Of a DNA stretch of 64,000 nucleotides, positions 57,028 through 64,000 are shown in pieces (position 1 is the first letter of the stretch; each line of letters begins with the position of its first letter). The notes below the pieces were generated by a model. That model made no database searches. It saw nothing but the letters and a program-made list of their open reading frames with translations, and had not been told where the DNA came from. A program made the translations under genes and the position numbers. Location of the stretch: assembly GCA_016719015.1 (NCBI GenBank), contig JADKAZ010000001.1:124001-188000 (forward strand). The letters run 5' to 3'. This stretch comes from Chitinophagaceae bacterium (GTDB lineage: Bacteria > Bacteroidota > Bacteroidia > Chitinophagales > Chitinophagaceae).

Positions 57028-57381
57028 ATGACGACTTTATTTATAATACTGATTATTTTAGTTTCTGTAGCATTGGGTTTCATCGTGTTAGTGCAAAATC
57101 CCAAGGGTGGCGGGCTGGCAGGAAATGTCGCTGGTTTCAGTAACCAGTTTATGGGTGTAAAGCAAACCACTGACGTTTTGGAAAAAGGTACCTGGATTTT
57201 TGCCGGTATTATCGCCCTATTATGCCTCTTTTCAGTTTTCTTTATACCAAAGACCGTTGCCACATCAAGTGGAGCAAGTGATGCAAAGAATGCAACATTG
57301 CCTTCTTCCAATCCAACCACTCCTGCAAATACAGTTCCGCTGGCACCAGCTAATAATCAACCGGTAACTCCGGCGAAGTAA
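57028..57381 (+). CDS. secG: Preprotein translocase subunit SecG
   Basis: 117 residues. Two membrane helices (TLFIILIILVSVALGFIVLV and WIFAGIIALLCLFSVFFIP) are separated by the conserved loop NPKGGGLAGNVAG, as in SecG of SecYEG. The C-terminal 40 residues form a Pro/Ala/Thr/Asn-rich low-complexity tail, common in Bacteroidota SecG. One base after the preceding gene, and followed by a strong terminator. Confidence 0.93.
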   Translation: MTTLFIILIILVSVALGFIVLVQNPKGGGLAGNVAGFSNQFMGVKQTTDVLEKGTWIFAGIIALLCLFSVFFIPKTVATSSGASDAKNATLPSSNPTTPANTVPLAPANNQPVTPAK

Positions 57382-57400
57382 GATATTAAAACATAATTTC

Positions 57401-57430
57401 AAACCCCGGCCAAAAGCGTCGGGGTTTTTT
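57401..57430 (+). terminator. Rho-independent terminator after secG
   Basis: Eight-base stem AAACCCCG / CGGGGTTT (57401-57408 and 57420-57427), extendable by an inner GC pair, followed directly by TTTTTT. Confidence 0.88.
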
Positions 57431-57449
57431 AGTTATTTTAGGTTCTTCT

Positions 57450-58496
57450 ATGAAAAAGAAAATTATCCTTGGATCACTTGTCCTTATTCTTCTCGTTACA
57501 GGATTTATTGGCTATAAGTTGTTTAGTCCTGCCGTCTCCAACAAACAAGGCAACTATTTTTATATAAAGAATGGAGAAACTCTTGCTGGAGTAAAGGAAG
57601 AATTAAAGTTCAACCAATTCATATCTGCCGATGGATTTGACCTGGCCTGTAAACTACTTAAGTATAAAAAAGTAAAACCGGGAAGGTATAAACTAAAAGA
57701 TGGAATGAGTTTGTACCGGCTGATAAAAATGCTGCGGAACGGTGAACAGACAGACGTTAAGCTTGTCATTAGCAAAGAAAGAACGAAAGAGCAGTTTGCA
57801 GGAAAATTCGGGCCGGGGAAAAAATTTGATTCAGCATTTGATTCTTTACAAATGATCAATTTTTTGAAAAATAATGACTCACTGAAAAAATATGGCGTTG
57901 ACAGTAATACGGCACTGTCCATTATAATGCCCTATACTTATAACACAAAATGGAACAGTACACCCGATAAAATTTTTCAGCAATTTTATACTGCTTACCA
58001 AAAATTCTGGACATCCGAACGAAAAATTAAAGCTGATACTCTTCACCTTACTCCTTTACAGGTTATCAGCCTTGCGTCCATTGTTGAGGAAGAAACCAAT
58101 AAAAAAGCGGATAAATATAATATTGCCAGCACTTACCTTAACCGCATCCGCATAGGAATGAAATTGCAGGCCGACCCTACTGTAAAATTTGCGATGAAAA
58201 ATTTTGCATTGAAAAGAGTGCTGGGGGTTCACCTGAAAACAGACTCACCTTACAATACCTACATGTATGCTGGTATTCCACCGGGGCCGATATGTACACC
58301 TTCTCCAGAAACAATAGATGCCGTGCTGGACGCACCAAAAACCGAGTACCTGTATTTTGTAGCCAGTCATAAATTTGATGGTACCAGTGTCTTCACGACC
58401 AATTTTAACGACCATTTGAAATATGCAAGATTGTATCAGCAGGAACTGACAAGAAGAATGGATTCTGTGAGTAAAGCAAAACAAAAGCCCCAGTGA
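57450..58496 (+). CDS. mltG: Endolytic peptidoglycan transglycosylase MltG (YceG-like)
   Basis: 348 residues. One N-terminal membrane helix (about 4-22), a LysM-like small domain (YFYIKNGETLAGVKEEL), then the YceG domain with the catalytic Glu motif SIVEEETNKKAD (210-221), LNRIRIGMKLQADPTVKFA and the sugar-binding SPYNTYMYAGIPPGPICTPS. The enzyme cuts nascent glycan strands at the inner membrane. It starts just after the secG terminator and overlaps the next gene by four bases (GTGA), so the two are translationally coupled. Confidence 0.93.
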   Translation: MKKKIILGSLVLILLVTGFIGYKLFSPAVSNKQGNYFYIKNGETLAGVKEELKFNQFISADGFDLACKLLKYKKVKPGRYKLKDGMSLYRLIKMLRNGEQTDVKLVISKERTKEQFAGKFGPGKKFDSAFDSLQMINFLKNNDSLKKYGVDSNTALSIIMPYTYNTKWNSTPDKIFQQFYTAYQKFWTSERKIKADTLHLTPLQVISLASIVEEETNKKADKYNIASTYLNRIRIGMKLQADPTVKFAMKNFALKRVLGVHLKTDSPYNTYMYAGIPPGPICTPSPETIDAVLDAPKTEYLYFVASHKFDGTSVFTTNFNDHLKYARLYQQELTRRMDSVSKAKQKPQ

Positions 58497-59455
58497 TAAA
58501 AAAAATAAGAAATAAACTTCTTTCATCAGCACCTGCTGTATTTATACTTAGAAAAAGTAAAGAAACATCTTTACCCGGATTCCGGGGCATCCCCTTGTAT
58601 GATGTTATTAAATTTTTCTTCGGACAGGTTAAGACGATTGGAATGACAGAGAGAGCTTCGGCTATCGCATTCAATTTTGTCATGGCTATTCCCCCTGCCA
58701 TAATCTTTCTTTTCACATTAATTCCATTTTTGCCCATTACCCAGCGGTTCCAGGAAGAAATGTATGGGCTGATAAAAGATGTAATTCCCGGTGAAAAAGA
58801 CAATGCGGTACTCATCAGCTTCCTGCAGGATTTTATTAATAAGCCCAGAAACGGATTATTATCACTGGGTTTTTTACTATCGATGTTCTTTTCATCAAAC
58901 GCCATGATGGGCATCATGCGGTCATTTGATAAAAACTATATCGGCTTCAGAAAGAGAACAGACTTGCAAAAACGAGGTGTAGCATTGAAGATTACAATGA
59001 TATTATTTATAATTGTATTTGTATCTGTACTGCTGTTAATCAGCAGAGGTGCTGTGTTAAAATGGCTTGGCATAGAAAATCCTACAGTAATAAATATAAT
59101 ACTGAATGCCAGGTGGGTAATTATTATTTTGCTGTTTTTTGGTTGCATTTCCTATATCTACCGGCATGCTCCTGCAGTTCACAAAAAATGGAAGTTGATA
59201 AATCCAGGATCAATTCTGGCAACTTTCCTGATGCTGCTGCTTACCATGTTGTTTTCATGGTGGGTGGGCCGGTTTGGAAATTATAATCAGTTATATGGTT
59301 CGATAGGAACTGTACTTATGTTGATGGTGCTTATTTTTATCAACTCACTTATCTTGTTAGTTGGTTTTGAACTCAATGTAAGTATCAGTTCTCTTAAAAA
59401 AATAGCAGACGAACGGAAAGATAACCCCGCAGACGGCGATGACCAGTCAACATAA
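58493..59455 (+). CDS. YihY/BrkB family inner-membrane protein
   Basis: 320 residues starting at GTG within the mltG stop. Six hydrophobic segments lie between about 55 and 300. The family strings are ERASAIAFNFVMAIPPAIIF near the N-terminus and GSIGTVLMLMVLIFINSLIL followed by LVGFELN at the end. Once proposed as ribonuclease BN (wrongly), the family is now seen as membrane transport-like of unknown substrate. The coupling with mltG suggests an envelope role. Confidence 0.88.
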   Translation: MIKKIRNKLLSSAPAVFILRKSKETSLPGFRGIPLYDVIKFFFGQVKTIGMTERASAIAFNFVMAIPPAIIFLFTLIPFLPITQRFQEEMYGLIKDVIPGEKDNAVLISFLQDFINKPRNGLLSLGFLLSMFFSSNAMMGIMRSFDKNYIGFRKRTDLQKRGVALKITMILFIIVFVSVLLLISRGAVLKWLGIENPTVINIILNARWVIIILLFFGCISYIYRHAPAVHKKWKLINPGSILATFLMLLLTMLFSWWVGRFGNYNQLYGSIGTVLMLMVLIFINSLILLVGFELNVSISSLKKIADERKDNPADGDDQST

Positions 59456-59474
59456 TAACCGAAATTTGGTTATT
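59454..59474. promoter_or_regulatory. Operator-like palindrome ahead of the thioredoxin-like gene
   Basis: Seven-base arms AATAACC / GGTTATT separated by GAAATTT, whose last six bases are themselves palindromic. It overlaps the yihY stop and ends 16 bases before the next ATG. No T-run follows, so a binding site or RNA hairpin is more likely than a terminator. Confidence 0.35.
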
Positions 59475-59490
59475 ACTTTAAATTATAATC

Positions 59491-60093
59491 ATGAAAAAAA
59501 TATTGTTTGCTTTTCCTGTTGCCGCTGCAGCTATGCTGCTGCTTCAATTTTCTGGGGACCCCTTACCACTAGGATCACCAATCCCCAGTCCTGAAACAAA
59601 AATGAAGGACATTTCCGGTACTGAAGTGTCACTGAAAGACGCCCAAACAAAAAAGGGCTTATTAGTAATGTTTAGCTGCAACACTTGTCCGTATGTCATA
59701 AAAAATCAATCCCGCACTTATGAGGTTTGCAAATATGCACAAGGAAATGGTATTGGGGTGGTAATATTAAACTCCAATGAAGCCAAAAGAAGTGAGGATG
59801 ATTCATACGAAGATATGAAGACCTATGCCAAAGAACAGGGGTACAACTGGTACTACCTGGTAGATAAAAATTCATCATTGGCAGATGCATTCGGTGCCAA
59901 TCGTACTCCCGAGTGCTTTCTTTTTGATGGTAGTGGAAAACTGGTTTATCATGGTGCTATTGATGACAACCCTTCTGATGCATCAGCCGTAAGCCGTAAG
60001 CATCTTATTACCGCCATTGACGAAATGAATGCCGGGAAAGAAGTTTCTGTAAAACAAACCAAATCTGTTGGCTGTTCAATTAAGAGACTATAA
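59491..60093 (+). CDS. Exported thioredoxin-fold protein (redoxin family)
   Basis: 200 residues. A signal-type N-terminus (ILFAFPVAAAAMLLLQFSG) is followed by a peroxiredoxin/TlpA-like fold with the redox pair CNTC in LVMFSCNTCPYVIKNQSRT, then VVILNSNEAKRSEDDS and the cis-Pro loop GANRTPECFLFDGSG. A third Cys is in the C-terminal QTKSVGCSIKRL. The protein probably reduces or senses disulfides in the periplasm. It is followed by a clear terminator. A cytoplasmic AhpC role is unlikely because of the signal. Confidence 0.85.
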   Translation: MKKILFAFPVAAAAMLLLQFSGDPLPLGSPIPSPETKMKDISGTEVSLKDAQTKKGLLVMFSCNTCPYVIKNQSRTYEVCKYAQGNGIGVVILNSNEAKRSEDDSYEDMKTYAKEQGYNWYYLVDKNSSLADAFGANRTPECFLFDGSGKLVYHGAIDDNPSDASAVSRKHLITAIDEMNAGKEVSVKQTKSVGCSIKRL

Positions 60094-60113
60094 GAAGATT
60101 GCTAACTGATGCA

Positions 60114-60148
60114 AAATCCCTCCCATTTGAAATGAGAGGGATTTTTTT
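60114..60148 (+). terminator. Rho-independent terminator after the thioredoxin-like gene
   Basis: Long stem AAATCCCTCCCATTT / AAATGAGAGGGATTT with one mismatch (60114-60128 and 60130-60144), then TTTTTT. Confidence 0.9.
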
Positions 60149-60249
60149 ATAAAAATTTTATGGAATGTTTTTATGGAGGCATCTCAGCCAATTAGTAACA
60201 TAATTGTTCACTGGGTGCCGTAGCCATCGGAACCCCTAAAAACCGGCTT

Positions 60250-60447
60250 ATGATATCAAGACACCATCTCAACCGCATTATCATTATCAGCTTTATGGTC
60301 TTAATAGGCTTCAGCCTTGCCAAAGCTATTTATCACAAGAGTTTTATGGGAATTACACTGGCACTTGTAAGCTTAAGTGCTGCAATTTATTTCCTGTATA
60401 TTTTGGCGAAAGCCAAAGAAGAAATGGAAGCGGAAGAAGCGGCTTAG
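60250..60447 (+). CDS. Small membrane protein
   Basis: 65 residues. Two hydrophobic helices (IIIISFMVLIGFSLAKAIY and GITLALVSLSAAIYFLYILA) are followed by a Glu/Ala/Lys tail (KAKEEMEAEEAA). It is an inner-membrane protein of unknown role. ATG start, and it lies between a terminator and the convergent TlpA-like gene. Small hydrophobic proteins like this can be chance frames, but base usage and the charged end look like real coding sequence. Confidence 0.55.
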   Translation: MISRHHLNRIIIISFMVLIGFSLAKAIYHKSFMGITLALVSLSAAIYFLYILAKAKEEMEAEEAA

Positions 60448-60451
60448 CGTT

Positions 60452-60947
60452 TTAAAGTATAGCCATGATTTCTTTCTTCAGCTTTTCATGGGAGATTTTT
60501 TCTTCAACAAAATTCCGGTAGCCCGTTTTATTATTAATAAAAAGGGTTGCCGGAATTGCTCCCGACCATTTCGCATCGATCTTCGGGCAGAAGTAATCAG
60601 CATTTGTTTCATCCAACCAGGCAACCTCAACGGTTACGTTCCGCTTCTTCATAAACTTCCTGATATTTTCAGGAAACGATTCCTTAAAATCAAGACTGAC
60701 CAATAGAAGCCGGATACTATCCCCGGGTTTTGCTGTTGCATTATGCAAGGCAACTTCTTTTTGAAAATAAGGCAACTCCTCTACACAGGGCATACACCAG
60801 GTTGCCCACATGTTAATGATCAATGGTGTTTTGCTTTCTGCGATAATTTTTTCAACCTCCATAATCTTCACCGCTTTTATTTCCTGACCAAAAACAATGT
60901 ATAGCAATAAAAAGTAAAAATAGAATTATTAATTTAGGTCCCTGCAT
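60452..60947 (-). CDS. TlpA-like thioredoxin-fold protein, signal peptide frame broken in an A5 run
   Basis: The open frame from about 60907 lacks a sensible start. One base earlier in frame, the ATG at 60947 opens a perfect signal peptide (PKLIILFLLFIAIHCF, then GQ). The two join if the five A at 60890-60894 were four, giving 164 residues. The mature part has the WATWCMPCVEELPYF redox motif (CMPC), DSIRLLLVSLDFKE and the cis-Pro loop SGAIPATLFINNKTG. TlpA/ResA-like proteins reduce disulfides outside the cytoplasm. It runs 14 bases after the TrmH-family gene in the same direction. Without the correction, export of the protein cannot be explained. Confidence 0.75.
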
Positions 60948-60961
60948 ACATTGACTATTGA

Positions 60962-61564
60962 CTATTCACTATTGTCTTCCCTTCCATTGTTTTCCCACAG
61001 TTTAAAAAGTTCATTATGTCTGACGTCATCTAAATGCTGTTGGTTGTAATGACCGGCATTTGTCTTTTGTCGGAAAGCCTCGTACAATGTAACCGCACAG
61101 GCCACACTAATGTTCAGCGATTGTATGATACCAACCTGCGGAATAATAAAATTACCGTCCGCCATTGCTCTTATCTCATCGCTTACGCCGCTGTGTTCAT
61201 TGCCAAAAACAAGGGCAATACTTTTTGTAAAATCAATACTGTGTAAACTTACTGCATCACTGCTGAGATGAGTCGTTAAAATGGTTGAATAGCGGTTTCT
61301 CAGTGATGAAAAACACTCCTCCGCATTTTCAAATTGATGAACGGTTAACCATTTAGCCGCACTGGAAGAACTTTTTGCTCCCCATTTCTTGTGGCGGGGA
61401 ATTTTAGTATTGAGGATGTAAATATCCTGCACACCAACTGCATCAGCGGTTCGCATAACGGCAGAAATATTATGTGGGTCAAATACATTTTCCATGACGA
61501 TGGCGATATCACCCTGTCGTTTATTTAATACTGATATAAGCTTATGATGCCGTTCGGGGGTCAT
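60962..61564 (-). CDS. RNA 2'-O-methyltransferase, TrmH/SpoU family
   Basis: 200 residues, the knotted SPOUT fold. Motif 1 is VFDPHNISAVMRTADAVGVQ, motif 2 ALVFGNEHSGVSDEI, motif 3 IPQVGIIQSLNISVACAVTL. N-terminal residues resemble tRNA (Gm18) methyltransferase TrmH, and the C-terminal helices (RHNELFKLWENNG) are typical of it. It uses S-adenosylmethionine. TrmH rather than RlmB is favoured because there is no extra N-terminal L30-like domain. Heads a short unit with the TlpA-like gene. Confidence 0.88.
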   Translation of the reverse strand: MTPERHHKLISVLNKRQGDIAIVMENVFDPHNISAVMRTADAVGVQDIYILNTKIPRHKKWGAKSSSSAAKWLTVHQFENAEECFSSLRNRYSTILTTHLSSDAVSLHSIDFTKSIALVFGNEHSGVSDEIRAMADGNFIIPQVGIIQSLNISVACAVTLYEAFRQKTNAGHYNQQHLDDVRHNELFKLWENNGREDNSE

Positions 61565-61643
61565 TGAAATTGAAGTTGTTAGATTGTAAACTTCGGCAAA
61601 TTAAGTATATTTATCAGTGACTTTTTAAAATTGATAATTATTG

Positions 61644-61718
61644 AACCACGGAGACACAGGGTAACAGTGTTAAACAGATATCCTCTGTGTTTCTCCTTGT
61701 CTCTATGCCTCCGTGGTT
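61644..61718. repeat. Long imperfect inverted repeat upstream of mmsA
   Basis: Ten-base perfect arms AACCACGGAG (61644-61653) and CTCCGTGGTT (61709-61718), extending about eight bases further with mismatches (GACACAGGG against CTCTATGC). It resembles the dispersed ACCACGGAGACACAG-type palindromes known from many bacterial genomes. It could form a large hairpin in the mmsA leader. Confidence 0.6.
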
Positions 61719-61736
61719 TATAAAAATTTAATTCGC

Positions 61737-63194
61737 ATGAAATATTCCCCCGTTCAAAATTATATCAACGGAAAATTTGTTGATGCCAGTTCTCAACGTA
61801 CACTTGATGTTATCTCCCCGTTGGATGGCAATTTGCTTTCTACAGTGCCTATGTCAACCGCAAAAGATCTTGACGACGCCGTTAAAGCTGCCAAAGAAGC
61901 TTTTCCAAAATGGAGTAAAACACCTATCAAAGAACGGGTACAGGTATTCTTCCGGTATAAAACATTATTGGAAAAACATTTAATAGAATTATCAGAACTG
62001 GTGCAGGAAGAAAATGGTAAAACCTACAGCGAAGCCGTAGCTGAAGTGGAAAAAAGTATTGAACTCACCGAGTTTGCCACTTCATTACCCCAACTGGTAA
62101 CCGGCGAAATATTAGAAGTAAGCAGAGGTGTGGAATGCAGAACCGAACATGTGCCGTTGGGAGTCGTTGCCAGTATAGTCCCTTTTAATTTTCCGGCGAT
62201 GGTTCCTAACTGGACTATACCCAATGCTATTGCCCTGGGAAATTGTATGATCATGAAACCATCAGAAAAAGTTCCGTTGAGTACTATAAAATTGGCACAG
62301 CTATTAAAAGAAGCTGGTTTGCCTGACGGAGTTTTCAATATTGTTAATGGAGATAGTGAGATTGTCACCGCCATCTGCGACCACCCTGGTATAGAAGCTG
62401 TTTCATTTGTTGGTTCTACAAAAGTGGCAAAAATTGTTTATCAACGGGCAACGCAAAATTATAAAAGAGCATTGGCACTTGGCGGAGCTAAAAACCATTT
62501 GATGGTTTTACCCGATGCGATACCAGGAATGACGGCACAGAATGTAGCTGCCAGCATGAGTGGCTGTGCAGGTCAGCGTTGCATGGCCGCCTCAGCAATG
62601 ATTGGCGTAGGCAATGTTGATGCTATCATTGATAAGATTTGTGAAGAAGCTAAAAAAATAATTCCGGGTGAAAATCTCGGCGCAGTTATCAGCAAAGAAA
62701 GTAAAGAACGTATTGAAAGATTTATCGGCGAAGCAGAAAGAGATGGTGCCAAAATTTTAGTGGATGGCCGGAATACAACCGTGAAAGGAAAAGAAAACGG
62801 TACGTATGTTGGTCCAACAGTGATTGATTATGTAACACCTACCATGAGTGTCGCCACCGAAGAAATATTCGGGCCGGTTATCTCCATTATGCGAACCAAT
62901 ACCGTTGATGAAGCATTAGCGATTGAAAATGCCAATCCTTATGGCAATGCTGCTTCTGTGTTTACACAAAATGGCGGCATGGCCCGTTACATTATTGACC
63001 GTGCCAGTGCCGGTATGATTGGGGTGAATGTAGGTGTGCCGGTGCCCAGAGAACCGTTCTCTTTTGGCGGCTGGAATGAAAGCAAATTTGGTGTGGGTGA
63101 TATCACTGGAAAAAGTTCAATTGAATTCTGGACGAAGTTGAAGAAGAGTACAACGAAATGGAATGCGGAAGCGGGGGTTAATTGGATGAGTTAA
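61737..63194 (+). CDS. mmsA: CoA-acylating methylmalonate-semialdehyde dehydrogenase
   Basis: 485 residues from the ATG at 61737 (frame opens at 61713). ALDH superfamily: GVVASIVPFNFPAMVPNWTI, NAIALGNCMIMKPSEKVPLS (cofactor Lys), SFVGSTKVAKIVYQRAT, the catalytic Cys in MSGCAGQRCMAAS, and the family-specific GVNVGVPVPREPFSFGGW. It converts (methyl)malonate semialdehyde and CoA with NAD to acyl-CoA and CO2, in valine, inositol and beta-alanine breakdown. The next gene, an aminotransferase, could make the semialdehyde. A repeat-type palindrome precedes it. Confidence 0.94.
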   Translation: MKYSPVQNYINGKFVDASSQRTLDVISPLDGNLLSTVPMSTAKDLDDAVKAAKEAFPKWSKTPIKERVQVFFRYKTLLEKHLIELSELVQEENGKTYSEAVAEVEKSIELTEFATSLPQLVTGEILEVSRGVECRTEHVPLGVVASIVPFNFPAMVPNWTIPNAIALGNCMIMKPSEKVPLSTIKLAQLLKEAGLPDGVFNIVNGDSEIVTAICDHPGIEAVSFVGSTKVAKIVYQRATQNYKRALALGGAKNHLMVLPDAIPGMTAQNVAASMSGCAGQRCMAASAMIGVGNVDAIIDKICEEAKKIIPGENLGAVISKESKERIERFIGEAERDGAKILVDGRNTTVKGKENGTYVGPTVIDYVTPTMSVATEEIFGPVISIMRTNTVDEALAIENANPYGNAASVFTQNGGMARYIIDRASAGMIGVNVGVPVPREPFSFGGWNESKFGVGDITGKSSIEFWTKLKKSTTKWNAEAGVNWMS

Positions 63195-63198
63195 GACG

Positions 63199-63223
63199 CC
63201 CTGTCCCTAAAGGGAACTTAGGT
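63199..63223 (+). repeat. Short palindromic intergenic repeat, copy C
   Basis: 25 bases, exact reverse complement of 25123-25147 (core TCCCTAAAGGGA). It lies five bases after the mmsA stop. The rest of the gap to 63388 is A/T-rich and shows no gene. Confidence 0.75.
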
Positions 63224-63388
63224 CGGTGATTCACTCAAGTTGTAAAGATGTTTAAAGCAAATAGTTCATCTTTCGGACACTTACTCTACTTGGGGGCGAA
63301 TTAAGAAAAATTATTTTCTTTGAGAATATACGGTGGGTTATGTAGTAAGCGACATTACAACTATCAACTGGGCTAATAAAAAAATACT

Positions 63389-64000
63389 ATGAATACAAAA
63401 ACAATTTCCAAAGTATCAGAGTCTGAAACCCCTCCTTCGGAGGGACTTGGAGAGACCGTTATTCAAGACAATCTAGACTATACCCTTTTCTCCTGGTCCA
63501 AACAAAAAGGCATCGTCCCTATAGCCGTAAAACATGCCGAAGGTGTGTACCTCTACGACTACGATGGTAAACGTTATATTGATTTTTCATCGGGGTTGAT
63601 GAATGTGAATATTGGTCATGGCAACCAACGGATAACAGATGCAGTAGTAAAACAAATGCAGGAAGTGAGTTATGTAACGCCTAGTTGCGTAACAAAAGTT
63701 CGTGGCGAGCTGGGAAAGAAACTAGCAGAGATTTGTCCCGGTGATTTGAACAAAGCATTTTTCACGTTGTGTGGTGCCACTTCTATTGAAAATGGAATCA
63801 AGCTGGCGAGATTATATACAGGCCGTCATAAAATATTAACCCGTTATCAATCCTATCATGGTGCATCGTACGGTGCTATGTCTGCAAGTGGTGACCCAAG
63901 AAAGATACCGATGGATGCGCAGCAGTCACCCAACTTTGTGCATTTCGATCTGCCTTACTTATATCGCTGGGAATATGGCGAAGAAAATCTGCTGAAAGAA
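63389..64000 (+). CDS. Class III aminotransferase, PLP-dependent, 3' end missing
   Basis: 204 codons run from the ATG at 63389 to the window edge without a stop. After a variable N-terminus, the family strings are FSWSKQKGIVPIAVKHAEG, YLYDYDGKRYIDFSSGLMNV then NIGHGN, LCGATSIENGIKLARLYTGR and TRYQSYHGASYGAMSASGDP, where the YHG loop faces the cofactor. The PLP lysine lies beyond the edge. Adjacency to mmsA suggests omega-amino acid (beta-alanine-type) transamination, but other substrates are possible. Residues of about 12-23 (ETPPSEGLGET) are encoded by a palindromic repeat. Confidence 0.88.
   Translation, partial: MNTKTISKVSESETPPSEGLGETVIQDNLDYTLFSWSKQKGIVPIAVKHAEGVYLYDYDGKRYIDFSSGLMNVNIGHGNQRITDAVVKQMQEVSYVTPSCVTKVRGELGKKLAEICPGDLNKAFFTLCGATSIENGIKLARLYTGRHKILTRYQSYHGASYGAMSASGDPRKIPMDAQQSPNFVHFDLPYLYRWEYGEENLLKE
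63429..63452 (+). repeat. Palindromic repeat inside the aminotransferase N-terminus
   Basis: CCCCTCCTTCGGAGGGACTT plus GGAG. The hairpin core CCTCC-TTCG-GGAGG-like and the ACTTGG end follow the same plan as the intergenic copies (palindrome, then ACTTAGG). It is in frame and adds residues that the family does not need. Confidence 0.5.

Overview
The window looks like a chromosomal piece of a Bacteroidota bacterium, most likely Chitinophagaceae. The support is the gene content: several TonB-dependent receptors with carboxypeptidase-like N-terminal domains, exported proteins ending in Ala/Ser-Gln, a lipoprotein with a TonB C-terminal domain, DUF5686 and DUF2279 type proteins, and a miaB / sigma-54 activator / lptE / secG neighbourhood. 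Bacteroidota-type -7 elements (TAnnTTTG) are present and Shine-Dalgarno sequences are scarce. I found no rRNA, tRNA, CRISPR array, transposase or phage gene.

Layout. 1-5.5 kb: end of an outer-membrane receptor gene, two overlapping glycosyltransferase genes, and an FtsE-type ATPase. 5.6-10.5 kb: a TonB-domain lipoprotein, purM, ribF, a lipoprotein and holA. 10.7-14 kb: two paralogous membrane-anchored coiled-coil proteins flanking an exported Ppx/GppA-like (actin-fold) protein. 14-20 kb: a 1008-residue TonB-dependent receptor, purC, a lipoprotein and an exported lactonase-fold propeller. 20-24.9 kb: an accessory-looking stretch with a 31-residue Lys-rich protein gene and its terminator, palindromic repeats, an AT-rich orphan, and a broken trhO 3' fragment. 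That fragment forms a 290-bp direct repeat with the intact trhO, and the pair brackets a CurA-like reductase and a DJ-1/PfpI-like gene. 25-36 kb: a DUF5686 protein, penicillin acylase, LemA with an M48 protease, pcm, a phosphohexomutase, DUF2279 and a lipoprotein. 36.5-44 kb: two Fe-S proteins that look like partners, separated by SulP, cupin, a beta-barrel, LysE and ATP-grasp genes. 44-53 kb: a large exported multidomain protein, an exported TPR-CHAT protease-like protein and another outer-membrane receptor. 53-60 kb: a run of envelope genes (miaB, sigma-54 activator, lptE, TPR-like, secG, mltG, yihY, redoxin). 60-64 kb: a TlpA-like redoxin, a TrmH-family methyltransferase, mmsA and a class III aminotransferase cut by the window end.

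A striking property of the sequence is six single-base breaks of reading frame: purC, the PfpI-like gene, the trhO tail, the DUF5686 gene, the phosphohexomutase and the signal peptide of the TlpA-like gene. Each lies exactly in an A/T homopolymer of 5-7 bases. Correcting one base restores a full-length product in five of them and a conserved tail in trhO. This looks more like sequencing or assembly error in homopolymers than gene decay, because purC and the phosphohexomutase are core genes. I give those genes as single spans.

The best candidates for something little described are the coiled-coil / Ppx-like / coiled-coil triad, the exported TPR-CHAT protein paired with the multidomain surface protein, the direct-repeat-bounded carbonyl-metabolism pair, and the family of short palindromic repeats, one of which may have been absorbed into a coding N-terminus.
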